64,000 nucleotides of DNA, taken from Salinactinospora qingdaonensis. Its GTDB lineage: Bacteria > Actinomycetota > Actinomycetes > Streptosporangiales > Streptosporangiaceae. Positions within the stretch are counted from its first letter, which is position 1. Every line of letters starts with the position of its first letter. The stretch lies in assembly GCF_039539445.1 (NCBI RefSeq), contig NZ_BAABDD010000002.1, positions 124,001 to 188,000 on the forward strand. Reading direction: 5' to 3'. Positions 1-9,800 of the stretch are shown one piece after another. Under the pieces are notes generated by a model, which searched no databases, was not told the DNA's origin, and was given only the letters and a program-made list of their open reading frames with translations. Position numbers and translations under genes: made by a program.

Positions 1-78
1 GGGGCACCGCTAGATTGGGATACACCGTCTCTGGTGAAGCGGGTGTTTCGTCGGACGGTCGGGCTCCGTCGTGACTAG
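1..78 (+). CDS. possible C-terminal end of a truncated upstream gene
   Basis: Frame 1 is open from the first base to a TAG at 76-78 and would give the last 25 residues of a protein ending in a basic tail (RRTVGLRRD). The adjacent frame 3 is also open until a TGA at 72-74, so the choice rests on slightly better third-position GC. No family can be named from so short a piece. It lies 14 bases before the small membrane gene at 93, which would suit an operon. Confidence 0.3.
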   Translation, partial: GAPLDWDTPSLVKRVFRRTVGLRRD

Positions 79-92
79 TTGATTCGGTGGTT

Positions 93-236
93 ATGGACTC
101 CTCGCTCACCTGGGTGCTGCTGTTCGGGCTGCCCCTCCTCGCGATCGCCGCGATCATCGGGTTCGCCGTCTACCATGCGTCCCCGGTGGAAAACGATCAG
201 CGCGACGAGCGCAACGGCGACGACAACACCGGATAG
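93..236 (+). CDS. 47-aa single-pass membrane protein
   Basis: A short ORF with a clear design: a short polar start (MDSSL), a hydrophobic helix at about residues 6-28 (WVLLFGLPLLAIAAIIGFAV) and a charged Asp/Glu/Arg/Asn-rich tail that ends NGDDNTG. This looks like a real small membrane protein, but I recognise no family. The ribosome site is weak (GGTGG two bases before ATG). It is followed by an inverted repeat at 280-315 and then by the convergent transporter gene. It may be the last gene of an operon that begins outside the window. Confidence 0.5.
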   Translation: MDSSLTWVLLFGLPLLAIAAIIGFAVYHASPVENDQRDERNGDDNTG

Positions 237-279
237 CCGAGGCCGCTGCGGCGACGGGACGTCGGTGCGCTCGTTGCGG

Positions 280-315
280 CGTTTCTCCTCCCGCGCCACC
301 GCGAGAGGAGAAACG
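280..315. terminator. inverted repeat between convergent genes
   Basis: An 11-bp perfect inverted repeat (CGTTTCTCCTC at 280-290, its complement at 305-315) with a 14-base loop. It sits between the end of the small membrane gene (236) and the end of the opposite-strand transporter gene (363), so it could stop transcription from both sides. No T-run follows, which is common in actinobacteria. Confidence 0.5.
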
Positions 316-362
316 GTTGACTGCACTGGTGGTCACGCCTGACCTCACGGCTCGCCCCGGGG

Positions 363-2726
363 TCAGTGCGTTGGCTCTGCCCGCTTCACCGCAGCCTCGG
401 ACTCCTCAGCGGTACCGGTGACCCCCACACCCTTGTGGGCCTGGCTGTCGCTCTCCGGTGCGGACAGTACCTCCTCGGGAACGGGGACGAATCGCTGCGC
501 CTGCTCGTCCAGGATCTGCACGCGCGAGGTCTCCAAGTCGAAGTACATCCCCGTCAGTTCCAGCGTCCCCGCCTCGAAACGCCGGCGTACCACCGGGTAA
601 CTCAGCAGGTTCTCCAGTTGCCGCACGACGTTGGCCTGCGACATCTGGCCCACCGCTTCGGCCGATGGCACGTTTTCCGAGGCCGGCTGGAAGGCCCGAT
701 CAGGGCCGGCGTGGTGCAGCCAGCGCGCCAGTTGCCCGACCTCCGCATCGCCGGTGTCCTGGCTGGTCCCCTCCAACAGCGCCTGCATTGCCGTGCAGTG
801 GGAGTGCCCGCAGACCACGATCGAGGGCACCTCCAACACGGTGACGGCGTACTCGATGGCGGCTCCCACCGAGTCGTCGCTGTTGGGCTGGTAGGGCGGC
901 ACCAGGTTGCCGATGTTGCGTACGGTGAACAGATCCCCCGGCCCGCTTGCGGTGATGACGTTGGGGACCAGACGCGAGTCGGCGCAACTGATGAACAGCA
1001 CTTTGGGCTGCTGACAGTGCGCCAGCCGGCGCATCGTGGTACGCATCCGTTCGGTGGTACTGGCGTGGTACTCGCGTGCTCCCGCCAGAAGCAGCCCGGA
1101 GACCGGCCCGGTGTCGTCATGGCTGCGCCGCCGCGCCCACGAGCGGGCGAGCCCCCGAGGCAGCAGGGTCTTCGCCGCGGGCGCGTCGAGTTTGGTGCTG
1201 CGCTCGTACCAATTCTCGTGCACCTCGTCGATGTCGACCTGTCCGCCGCTCCGTTCGTGGTCGACGCGCCAGGCGTGGATGGACTCGAACGCGGCATGGT
1301 CCATGAAGTCCACATGCAGATCAAGATCGACCTGTGCCCCGGCGGGGATACTGCGCAGCACATCGGTCACGCGCGGCACACCGAGGAAAGTCAGCGAACC
1401 CTGCACCACGATGTGCCAGCGTCCGTCGCGTTCCTCGGTGAGCACGCTCATGCGCGTCAGCCGCCGCAGGGAGACCAGCACGGCCAGGGCCAGCCCCACC
1501 AGCACCCCTTCCATCAGCCCTAGCAGGAGGACACCGGTCATCGTCACCAGGTACACGCTTACCTCATGGTGCTTGCGCAGGTCACGAAGTTGCGCCAGGT
1601 TGACCATCTGCACGCCGATGAGGACGAGCAGCCCCGCCAGCGCAGCCATGGGGATGTGTTCGACGAGAGGGGTGAACAGCGCCACTAGGAGGATGACCCA
1701 CACCCCGTGCAGGATCGCCGACAAGGGGGTGCGTCCCCCGGCTCGTGCGTTGGCGGTACTGCGCACGATCACGCCGGCGACGGGCAGCCCGCCGAGCGCC
1801 CCGCTGGTGGCATTGGCCGCGCCCTGCCCGATCAGTTCGCGGTTGAGCCTGATGCGCCTGCCATCGTGCATGCGGTCGACAGCGATCCCCGACAGCAGCG
1901 ACGCCACGCTGGCCACCAGCGCCAACGTCGCCACCGAGACCACCACCCCCTGGGCCTGATCGGGGTGGGGCAGGGCGGGGCCACTCCATGCATCGGCCAT
2001 GGACTCGGGCAGGTTGACCCGCTCCACCGGCCACCCCATGAAGCCGGCGAGCGCGGTCGCCACTCCCACCGCCACGAGTGCGGACGGGACCTGGCGCGGT
2101 CGCAGCCGTCCGATATCGGGCAGGCGCGACCACACCAGCATGCAGCCGATCGTCACCACCCCCACGACCACCGCCGGAGTGTGGTTGTGGGCCAGTTGGT
2201 GGGGCAGTTCTGCGAGGTTGGCCACCGGCGAGCTTTGCGGGTCACCGCCCAAGACCACGTGCAACTGGGCCAGCGCGATGGTCACGCCGATGCCGGCGAG
2301 CATGCCGTGGGTGACCGCTGGGGAGATCGCCAGCGCTGCCCGCGCGACACGAAACGCACCCAACGCGATCTGCACCACACCGGCGAGCATGGTGATCAGG
2401 CAGGCCACCGGCCAGCCATAGGTGTGGATGATCTCGGCGACAACGATGGTCAGGCCCGCTGCCGGCCCGCTGACCTGGACAGCCGACCCGCCTAGCGCAC
2501 CGACGACGATCCCGCCCACTGCGGCGGAGATGAGGCCGGCGATCAGCGGTGCGCCCGAGGCGACGGCGATCCCCAACGATAGCGGCACGGCGACGAGAAA
2601 GACCACAAGTGAGGCCGCGAAATCCCCCGGGACGTTGCTGAGTAACTGAGTGCCGGAAAGTCGTCCGAGGACCCTGCTGGTCACCGATCCGTGTAGGGAC
2701 CGCGTTCCCTGGGCGTCTTTGTGCAT
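363..2726 (-). CDS. SulP-type anion/bicarbonate transporter fused to beta-carbonic anhydrase
   Basis: A 787-aa fusion. The N-terminal ~400 residues are the multi-helix SulP transporter with the family signature VSGPAAGL near residue 85. A degenerate STAS-like region follows at about 420-510. The C-terminus from about 560 is a beta-carbonic anhydrase with the zinc and active-site residues in CADSR (Cys581, Asp583) and HSHC (His641, Cys644). It likely imports bicarbonate or a related anion and interconverts it with CO2 at the inner membrane face. The start is the ATG at 2726, preceded by GGGGGGA; an in-frame ATG at 2810 has no ribosome site. A 12-bp inverted repeat (2822-2863) lies in the promoter region. 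The fusion type is known in bacteria; the substrate is inferred. Confidence 0.93.
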   Translation of the reverse strand: MHKDAQGTRSLHGSVTSRVLGRLSGTQLLSNVPGDFAASLVVFLVAVPLSLGIAVASGAPLIAGLISAAVGGIVVGALGGSAVQVSGPAAGLTIVVAEIIHTYGWPVACLITMLAGVVQIALGAFRVARAALAISPAVTHGMLAGIGVTIALAQLHVVLGGDPQSSPVANLAELPHQLAHNHTPAVVVGVVTIGCMLVWSRLPDIGRLRPRQVPSALVAVGVATALAGFMGWPVERVNLPESMADAWSGPALPHPDQAQGVVVSVATLALVASVASLLSGIAVDRMHDGRRIRLNRELIGQGAANATSGALGGLPVAGVIVRSTANARAGGRTPLSAILHGVWVILLVALFTPLVEHIPMAALAGLLVLIGVQMVNLAQLRDLRKHHEVSVYLVTMTGVLLLGLMEGVLVGLALAVLVSLRRLTRMSVLTEERDGRWHIVVQGSLTFLGVPRVTDVLRSIPAGAQVDLDLHVDFMDHAAFESIHAWRVDHERSGGQVDIDEVHENWYERSTKLDAPAAKTLLPRGLARSWARRRSHDDTGPVSGLLLAGAREYHASTTERMRTTMRRLAHCQQPKVLFISCADSRLVPNVITASGPGDLFTVRNIGNLVPPYQPNSDDSVGAAIEYAVTVLEVPSIVVCGHSHCTAMQALLEGTSQDTGDAEVGQLARWLHHAGPDRAFQPASENVPSAEAVGQMSQANVVRQLENLLSYPVVRRRFEAGTLELTGMYFDLETSRVQILDEQAQRFVPVPEEVLSAPESDSQAHKGVGVTGTAEESEAAVKRAEPTH

Positions 2727-2821
2727 GCTTCCCCCCGACGGGTCGACAGACGGCGCTCTGGGCACGGCAGCACCGTCGGTGTTGCCACGATCGCTGGCGC
2801 GACGGTGCATAACACTGAGAT

Positions 2822-2863
2822 TTGATTACTCTTTGACTTGTGTTACGGACCAAGAGTAATCAA
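2822..2863. promoter_or_regulatory. AT-rich 12-bp inverted repeat upstream of the SulP-carbonic anhydrase gene
   Basis: TTGATTACTCTT (2822-2833) is exactly complementary to AAGAGTAATCAA (2852-2863), with 18 bases between. It lies about 96 bases upstream of the fusion gene start and stands out as AT-rich in a ~70% GC setting. The spacing of half-sites suits a dimeric repressor or activator such as a GntR- or LysR-type protein, though none is encoded next to it. Which regulator binds is unknown. Confidence 0.55.
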
Positions 2864-3013
2864 CATACGGAGGGGTGCACGACTTTTTTAAGTTAAATCG
2901 AAGTTTCTTGTGGGTTTTGACCTGTGCTTTCGCTGCGTCCGCCCTGTGTGTTCCGCGCGGTGGGGCCACGTCGCCCCTGCTGTACAGGAAGTCAGGCGCG
3001 CGGCAACGAGCCC

Positions 3014-3052
3014 GGTGGCGGGGCGACCATCAGGGAAAACATCCCCGCCACC
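3014..3052. terminator. hairpin in the 2864-3201 intergenic region
   Basis: A 10-bp perfect inverted repeat (GGTGGCGGGG at 3014-3023, complement at 3043-3052) with a 19-base loop. It lies 150 bases beyond the stop of the repeat-protein gene on the minus strand, so it may be its terminator. Nothing else in 2864-3201 looks coding: the open frames there lack codon bias and ribosome sites. Confidence 0.4.
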
Positions 3053-3201
3053 CCAGGCGTGAGCCATGGGGCGAAGTGAACGGCCCCGTAGGCCCACCAC
3101 TCGTCGTCAGGTCCCTGGTCCCACCCGGCAGGCGCGACGACGAGACGCCATTGACGCCCTCCGTGCGACTGGCGCTGAGGGCTGTGCCGCTCGAGAATCG
3201 G

Positions 3202-5539
3202 TCAGTCGAATGAGGAGCCGTCACCGTAGCGGTAGGGAGCGGAATCGTAGGCGTCGCGGTCGTCGTAGTAGGGCTCGGGGTAGTGCGGCCAACCACCGGA
3301 ATAGCTGTATCCGGGACCGCTGGAAGCGTAGCCACCGTAGGGGTCGGCCGGATCGTAGTCGCTGAGCACGTCGGCGTAGTCAGCGTAGGAGGGCGGCGGT
3401 GTGCCCCCACCGGACTGTTCGTAGGGGGTGGTGTAGTCGGTGGTGGGGGTGTGGGAGCCGGTCTCGTAGCGCGGGGGGTAGTCGTCGCCGCGCGCGAACG
3501 AACCGCCACCGGAGGAAAAGCCCTGCGGTGGCGTGCTGAGCGCATCAAAACCGCTGTTAGCCCCATACGAGAACGGAGCCTGCTCATTCGTGCCGCCCGA
3601 CCACCCCTGCTGGTGCCACGAGGAACCGTAGGCCGGCTGTTCGTAGGGGGTGGTGTAGTCGGTGGTGGGGGTGTGGGAGCCGGTCTCGTAGCGCGGGGGG
3701 TAGTCGTCGCCGCGCGCGAACGAACCGGTCGTGTCTTCCTGGCGGAAACCGCTGGATGGCGGCTCGGTCGGCACGCCGCCTACGCCACTCTGGCCCGTCA
3801 CCGAGCTCCCCGAACCGAACGAGGAAGACTGCGGCGGCCTACCGGGCGTCCCCGTGGTGTCCCTCGACCACAGCGGTGCGCCCCCGCCACGTTCGGCCCC
3901 CGAGGGGGAGGGGAAGCCCGGCTCGTCCAACGGATCGCCATATCCCTGTCCCCGCACAGCGGAGGGATCGGGCGCACCACTGCTGTAGCTGGGCGCCGTT
4001 GGTCCCTGGGGCCGACTGTAGTTGCCGGTGTCGTAGGGGGTGGTGTTGCGGTTGGTGTCGTAGCCGCCGAGGTCGTAGGAGGCTCGGGTGTGGTTTCCGG
4101 TGTCGTAGGGGGAGCGGTGGTGCGCTACGTCGAGCGGGGCCTGAGGCGGCGTAGGCCGGGTGTGGTTGCCGGTGTCGTAGGGGGTGGTGTTGCGGTTGGT
4201 GTCGTAGCCGCCGAGGTCGTAGGAGGCTCGGGTGTGGTTTCCGGTGTCGTAGGGGGAGCGGTGGTGCGCTACGTCGAGCGGGGCCTGAGGCGGNNNNNNN
4301 NNNNNNNNNNNNNNNNNNNNNNNNNNNNNNNNNNNNNNNNNNNNNNNNNNNNNNNNNNNNNNNNNNNNNNNNNNNNNNNNNNNNNNNNNGCGGCGTAGGC
4401 CGGGTGTGGTTGCCGGTGTCGTAGGAGGTGCGTGGTTGTCCGCCGGTGGTGGCGGGTGTGGGGCGGCTGAGGGGGTCGTCGTCTGCTGGGGGTGGGGGAG
4501 TGGGTGCGGCGGGGTGGCTCGACTCCGCCGAAACGGCTGGGGCAGCAGACGTAGGCCGGGTGTGGTTGCCGGTGTCGTAGGGGGAGCGTGACGGTCCCCC
4601 TGTGGCAGGTGTGGGGCGGGTGTGGTTGCCGGTGTCGTAGGAGGTGCGTGGTTGTCCGCCGGTGGTGGCGGGTGTGGGGCGGCTGAGGGGGTCGTCGTCT
4701 GCTGGGGGTGGGGGAGTGGGTGCGGCGGGGTGGCTCGACTCCGCCGAAACGACCGACGATCCGCTCTCGTGCTCGGTCCCCACCGCCTTGTCGTCGTGGC
4801 CCAAGCTCGCCAGCATCGCCACACTCGGGTCGGAGATGCCGGCGGAGGCGCCAGAATTCTCCTCGGCGCTGGGAGCCACATCCTCCGGGGTAGCAGCGTT
4901 TACCGTGGGGGCCGCTTCGGGCGCGGGGCGGGCGCGACGCCCGCGCGAGCGCGGCTCGCTCTCCTCGCGGTTGTCGAGGTGGTCGTCGTAGAGATGGTCG
5001 TAGTCGTCATCGCGCACGGCGGCCATGGCTGCGGTCGACTCGTTGCGCGTGTCGCGCCGTCCAGGTTTGTCCGCCCCGGCCGGGGCCTCGTCTGGTTCGT
5101 CGCTCGCGCTGCGCAGCTCAGTGGCTTCCTCGCGTTCCGCGTGGTCCACACGCGCACTGCCCGCCGATCTGCGGTCGCTGAACGGGCGGTCCTCTTCGTC
5201 GTCCTCGCCGTCGGAGAGGCTCGACCAGAACGAGTTGCCGGACCGGCCCGCGAAGTCGTCGCTTTGCTCGTCGTCGCGTCCGCGGCGCAGCCGCGGCCGG
5301 CGGCGCTGACGAGGTGCCTCTTCTTCGTCGGCCTCGGCCGCGGGGCCGGAGCGCCGAGAGCGCCGGGGACGCCGTTCCTCGGACTCCTCCGCCTCGGTCT
5401 CTTCGGGAGCGGGGTCGTCCTCGTAGTAGTCCTCGTAATCGTCGTCGCGGGCATTGTGAGCGTTCAGGGCGCGCATGCCCAAGAAGATGACGATGACGAT
5501 GACGAGGACGACGATGATGGCTGCAAGCGCAATGATCAT
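3202..5539 (-). CDS. membrane-anchored, low-complexity protein with YDTGN tandem repeats (assembly gap inside)
   Basis: One gene read in two pieces across a run of Ns at 4294-4389. The N-terminus is a single membrane helix (residues ~1-22, MIIALAAIIVVLVIVIVIFL) followed by a basic residue cluster and a long acidic/basic segment (DDDYEDYYEDD, RRPRRSRRS). A Pro/Ser/Thr-rich repeat region comes next, carrying YDTGNHTRP motifs in a 72-aa unit before the gap and a 48-aa unit after it. The C-terminus is Gly/Tyr/Ser-rich with a 29-residue block found twice. The span is not a multiple of three, so the N count is a guess and both halves belong to one frame. Positive charges after the helix suggest a cytoplasmic repeat domain. 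No enzyme domain is visible and the function is unknown. The start overlaps the stop of a small upstream ORF (ATGA). Confidence 0.75.
3415..3727. repeat. 91-bp repeat in two copies, 222 bp apart
   Basis: Bases 3415-3505 recur at 3637-3727. They encode SFARGDDYPPRYETGSH and the following TPTTDYTTPYEQ in the C-terminal part of the repeat protein. This is a third repeat family, in the same gene. Confidence 0.85.
4021..4293. repeat. 144-bp tandem repeat (48-aa unit)
   Basis: Two adjacent copies with a period of 144 bases (4021 and 4165); the second is cut by the gap after 129 bases. Each encodes a 48-residue unit with three YDTG/YDTN motifs, and the protein copies are the same. Near identity at the DNA level points to recent duplication or slippage. 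Confidence 0.9.
4294..4389. other. assembly gap (96 N)
   Basis: A run of 96 undetermined bases placed exactly inside the tandem-repeat part of the gene at 3202-5539. The flanking repeat families differ on the two sides and the reading frame does not carry through, so the gap length is an estimate and several repeat units may be missing. Confidence 0.98.
4390..4750. repeat. 216-bp tandem repeat (72-aa unit)
   Basis: A full copy (4535-4750) and a partial copy cut by the gap (4390-4534), offset by exactly 216 bases. The encoded unit contains SAESSHPAAP, a PPPPADDDP stretch and two YDTGNHTRP motifs. Confidence 0.88.
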
Positions 5540-5808
5540 AGTGAAGGCACCACCCTATGGCCCGGGGCCGTATAGAGGACTGAGGGTGCCACCGGCGGTG
5601 GTGTGATGGCTGGCCGGTGTCGTATGGGGTATGCCGGACCGTGGTCGGACGGGATGCGCGGTCGAGTCCCCTCACGAGTTGCCGACCGGTCGCGCGCGGT
5701 GTCGCCTCGGGTGGCCTGCTCGTGGCGGGGGAGGGGCCGGCGGGGGACGTCCATGAGTTGCGGCGCGCGTACACCGAATTCGGTCGTTAGGTAATCGTCG
5801 GGGAGCAC
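5536..5808 (-). CDS. possible 90-aa upstream ORF coupled to the repeat-protein gene
   Basis: A GTG-started ORF rich in Arg and Pro whose TGA (5536-5538) overlaps the ATG of the repeat-protein gene (5537-5539), a layout typical of translational coupling. The start codon follows GTGGGG very closely, which is a poor ribosome site. No domain is recognised and the composition is close to that of non-coding GC-rich DNA. In the neighbouring frame the same DNA carries one PYDTG motif. It may be a leader ORF rather than a functional protein. Confidence 0.3.
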   Translation of the reverse strand: MLPDDYLTTEFGVRAPQLMDVPRRPLPRHEQATRGDTARDRSATREGTRPRIPSDHGPAYPIRHRPAITPPPVAPSVLYTAPGHRVVPSL

Positions 5809-5945
5809 GGCCCCACTTTATGCATAGATGCGGCATCCGTGCAGTGCGTAAATCGGGGTATTCCGCGCTAAAAAGCTTCCAGTGTCGTGTTGATCGCCAA
5901 CAAATGACGCAACTTTTGGCGGGCGGGCGACGGTCCCACCTCGTG

Positions 5946-6572
5946 TTACCCGCCGGTAGCCACGAGGCGTCCACGCGCCAGTGTATGCGCGGCGATGGCT
6001 CTCAGCGCCTCATCCAACGGAGCGGCCTCAGGCAAGTCGAGCTCGCTGTCGAGAGCATAGACCGTGAACCGGTACTCGTGCTCGTGGTCGTCGACCGGAC
6101 ACGGCGCGGCGTAGTTAGCCTCACCCGAGACGTTCCTGGCCTGGCGCGCCGGTTGTGGCACGCTCCCCTCAGCCAGCTCCGGGTTGGCGGGGTCGAGCCC
6201 GTAGACCAGCCAGTGGACCGTGGCACCGCCCACGGCTTCGGGATCGTCGATCAGCACTGCGATCGACTCCACTCCGTCGGGAAGCCCCGACCAGCTTAGC
6301 GGAGGCGAGACCCCTTCCCCTTTACAGGTGTAGCGCTCCGGGATGGTCTCACCCGCCAGGATCATCGGACTGGTCACGGTGATGTTGTCGGCCGCCTCGC
6401 CGTTGCTCCCACTCATGAGGATGTCGCATCCCGTCGTCGCCACGATCAAGGCAAGCAACCCACTGCTCATGGCCAGGCCCCGAAACGCACCGGGCCGGCG
6501 GGGCGCCACCGAGGACGAGGACGATGCCACGCGGCCGTTGCCGCGCGGTCGAGACAGTGGTCGGCGATCCAT
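5946..6572 (-). CDS. YbhB/YbcL (PEBP-like) lipoprotein
   Basis: A 208-aa protein of the bacterial phosphatidylethanolamine-binding-protein family, usually annotated as Raf-kinase-inhibitor-like. Seen: a lipoprotein signal with arginines (RRPGAFRG), a hydrophobic stretch and the lipobox ATTGC near residue 49. The PEBP fold motifs follow: the DDPEA loop, VHWLVYGLD, and the acidic DHEHEYRFTVYALD strand. It should sit on the outer face of the membrane. I chose the ATG at 6572 because it gives a positively charged n-region; an internal ATG at 6470 would leave the signal without charge. It is divergent from the large regulator gene. The ligand is unknown. Confidence 0.85.
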   Translation of the reverse strand: MDRRPLSRPRGNGRVASSSSSVAPRRPGAFRGLAMSSGLLALIVATTGCDILMSGSNGEAADNITVTSPMILAGETIPERYTCKGEGVSPPLSWSGLPDGVESIAVLIDDPEAVGGATVHWLVYGLDPANPELAEGSVPQPARQARNVSGEANYAAPCPVDDHEHEYRFTVYALDSELDLPEAAPLDEALRAIAAHTLARGRLVATGG

Positions 6573-6808
6573 CCTTACCTGCCTGTCAGACGTCGGTACT
6601 CGAAAACGGCACGGGTGTGACGAGCGCCCCCGCCAGGGGCGCGGTAGCCACAGGTTCCCGAATCGAAACCTTACTGCCGTCGGCGTACATGTCAGTCCTT
6701 CGCAGGCAACGGGGACGCGGAGTGGAGGCCGTGTTTGCGTCCGGCGCCACCCCTCGCCTCGTCGTGAGCCGTTGGGGAGCACGGTCCACCATCGGCGAAT
6801 ATGGAACC

Positions 6809-9800
6809 GTGCGTTTTGCGATCCTGGGACCGTTGGCGGTGTACGACGCCGCTGGAGCGAGCGTACCTGTCGGGGGCACCCGGCTTCGGGCGGTGCTGGC
6901 ACTGCTCCTGTTGCAGCCAGGGCGCACGGTCAGCTCCCAAGATCTCATCGACGGCATCTGGGAGCGTGAGGACGCCGTGCCAGCCGCAGCCGCCAACGCC
7001 TTGCAGGCACTGATATCGCGGCTGCGCAAAACGCTGGGCCAGGGGGCTTCGGTCATTGGCGAGGCCAACGGCTACCGGCTCGACATCTGCCCCGAGCAGG
7101 TCGACCTGTGGCGGTTCGAGAGCCTTGTCGAGCAGGGGCGGCAGGCGCGCCGCTCCGGCGATACCGAAGCCGCGGAACGGTTCCTGCGGGCGGCCCTGGA
7201 TCTGTGGCGCGGACCGATCCTGAGCGGCCTCCCCGCGCTGCCCGCCGCAGCCGCGACCGTGGCCCGCGCCACCCAACTCCGCCGCAGCGCTACCGAAGAA
7301 CGCCTGGACCTGGCGCTTGAACGCGGGCGCCACCGCGAGGCGCTGCCTGAGATCGAGGAACTCGTAGCCCGCGAGCCCCTGCGGGAACAACCCGTGGCCC
7401 TCCTCATCCGTGCACTGGCCGGCTGTGGCCGACAGGCCGAAGCCATCGCCGCCTACGATCGGCTGCGCGGCGCTTTGGCCGAGGAGCTGGGGATCGACCC
7501 CTCCACCGAACTGCGGGACCTCTACGTAGTTCTGCTTCGCGGCGAACTTGACGGCACCCCCGCAGCCGAGAGCACCCCTGCCGCCTCTCCCGCACCGTTG
7601 GTGCGGCTGCCCCGCCCTCTCACCAGCTTCATCGGCCGCGACACCGAGGTGCAGACCGCCCTTTCCCTGGTAGCCGGGCAGCGACTCGTCACCTTCACCG
7701 GCCCCGGCGGCTCCGGCAAGACACGGCTGTCCATCGAGACCGGCGCGGCGGTGGCCCGCCATCACCCCCGTCTAGTCGACGACGGGGTGTGGTTCGTGGA
7801 TTTCTCTTCCCTGACCGAACCGGCTGAGCTGCCCCACGCCCTGCTCGGCGCTCTTGGCCTGCGAGAGCGCACCGTCTTTGGGTGGGGTGGCGCCGCTGCG
7901 GTACCCGCCGACCCCACCGCCCGCCTCACGGAGGCGCTGGCCCATCAGCAGCTGCTCCTCGTACTCGACAACTGCGAGCATCTCGTCACCAGTGTGGCCT
8001 GGCTCGTCACCGGCCTGCTGAGCCAGTGCCCGGGCGTGCGCGTCTTGGCCACCAGCCGCGAACCGCTCGGAGTCGCCGGTGAGCGGCTGCTCGCAGTACC
8101 CTCCCTGGAGTTGCCGCCACCCCAGGCCCCGGCGCGCCAAGCCATGCAGCACGCCGCAGTGCGCCTGTTCGCCGAACGGATCAGTGCCGTCGTCCCCGAC
8201 TTCACCCTCACCGACCACAACGTCGAGCACGTGGTCCGCATCTGCCGCGAGCTTGACGGCCTCCCCCTGGCGCTGGAACTGGCCGCGGCACGGGCGCGCG
8301 CGATGTCCCTCGCCCAGTTAGCCGACCGACTCTCCGACCGGTTCCGGCTGCTCACCACCGGCGACCGGCTCGCTCTGCCCCGCCACCAGACCTTGCAGGC
8401 CGTAGTCGACTGGAGTTGGGATCTTCTCGGCGAGGCCGAACGCATCCTGCTGCGGCGGCTATCGGTGTTCGCCGCCGGCCCGACACTGTCGGCGGTCGAG
8501 CGGGTCTGTGGCGACGCTCCCGGCGACACGATCGAGGGCTGCGACGTTTGGGACACCCTGTTCGCCCTCATCGACAAGTCCCTCGTCCTCGCCGAGGACG
8601 TCGACGTCGGAGATTCCCCCCGCTACCGGATGTTGCAGACCGTGCGCGCCTACGGCGCCCAGCGGTTGGCGGAGTCGGGCGAGGAGGAGCGTGTCCGCGC
8701 CGCTCACGCCGACCACATCCACCACCTGTTGAGCGAGGCCGAGCCGCAGTTGCGCGGTCCCGCGCAACTGCGCTGGCTGGCTGAGCTCAAGCTCCACCAC
8801 GATGACCTCTCCGCGGCGCTGCGGTGGAGCATCGACCGCGGCGACACCGGCCGCGCGCTGGAGCTATTCGGACGGGCGGGGCGGTACTGGGAGATGGCCG
8901 ACGGCCTCTCCGACGCCATCCGGTGGGCGGGCGAGATCCTGGGTTTGGCCGGGCCGAGCCCACCACCGGGACACACAGCGGCCTACGTGGAATGCGTCGT
9001 CTTCGCCGCGCTCGCCGACCCCACCGCCGAGAGCCTCAGCAGCGAACTCGCCAGGTGCAAGCGCATGGTCGACGAGGCGGGCATCACCCCGGCCGATCGG
9101 CCCGGTCTGCTCGTCATGCCGCTGGTACTGTCCGCGCTGGTCAACGATGCCCCCGAGAAGGGGATACGCGAACTCGCCCCCTGGAGCGAGCACCACGACC
9201 CATGGCTACGGGCCACGGCCCGCTCGTTCGAGGGCAACCTCGCCGCGCAAGCCGGCTGGGCCCAACACGCCCACGAACGGCTCACCGAAGCGCTGGCGGT
9301 GTTTCGCCGACTCGGCGACCATTGGGGGACCCTCCAGGCGTTGACGGCTCTGTCCGAGGTGGTGCGCCACTCCGATGTCGAGCGCGAGGAAGCGCTGCTG
9401 TGGGAAGGGATCGATCTCGTCACCGACCTGGGGCTACACGAGATGGGCCAGATCTTTCGCATCCGCCTGGCCACCGCTCGGGCGGCTCGCGGGGACATCC
9501 CCGCGGCCCGCGCCCACATTGCCCAGGTGCGGGTGCCAAAGACACGCCCCACCACGATGCAGTGGCTGCTTCGGATCTTCATCGACTTCGGCGAGGCCGA
9601 GGTCGACCGTTTCGACGGGCGGCTCGCGGCTGCCGGCGACCGGCTCACCCACATCGCCGAACAACTCGAAACGACCGGTCTACTGGTGCGAGCACAGATG
9701 TCGGCTCTGTGCCTGACCCTGTTAAGCCGGGTGTGCGTCCAGCGCGGCCATCTCGCGGCGGCTCACGGCCACCTGACTCGGGCCTGGCACTATGCTGCAC

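Noticed and set aside
366..1523. 385-codon plus-strand frame opposite the carbonic anhydrase part
   Set aside because: It is the complement of conserved enzyme sequence and shows no domain.
2875..3213. 112-codon frame after the palindrome at 2822
   Set aside because: No ribosome site, atypical third-base composition and no recognisable domain.
4021..4750. Spaced tandem repeats as a CRISPR array
   Set aside because: The units are in-frame protein repeats of 144 and 216 bases without regular spacers, and no cas genes are near.
6524..6808. N-terminal extension of the BTAD regulator
   Set aside because: The open frame overlaps the divergent lipoprotein gene and the added residues have no family similarity; GTG 6809 begins the conserved domain.
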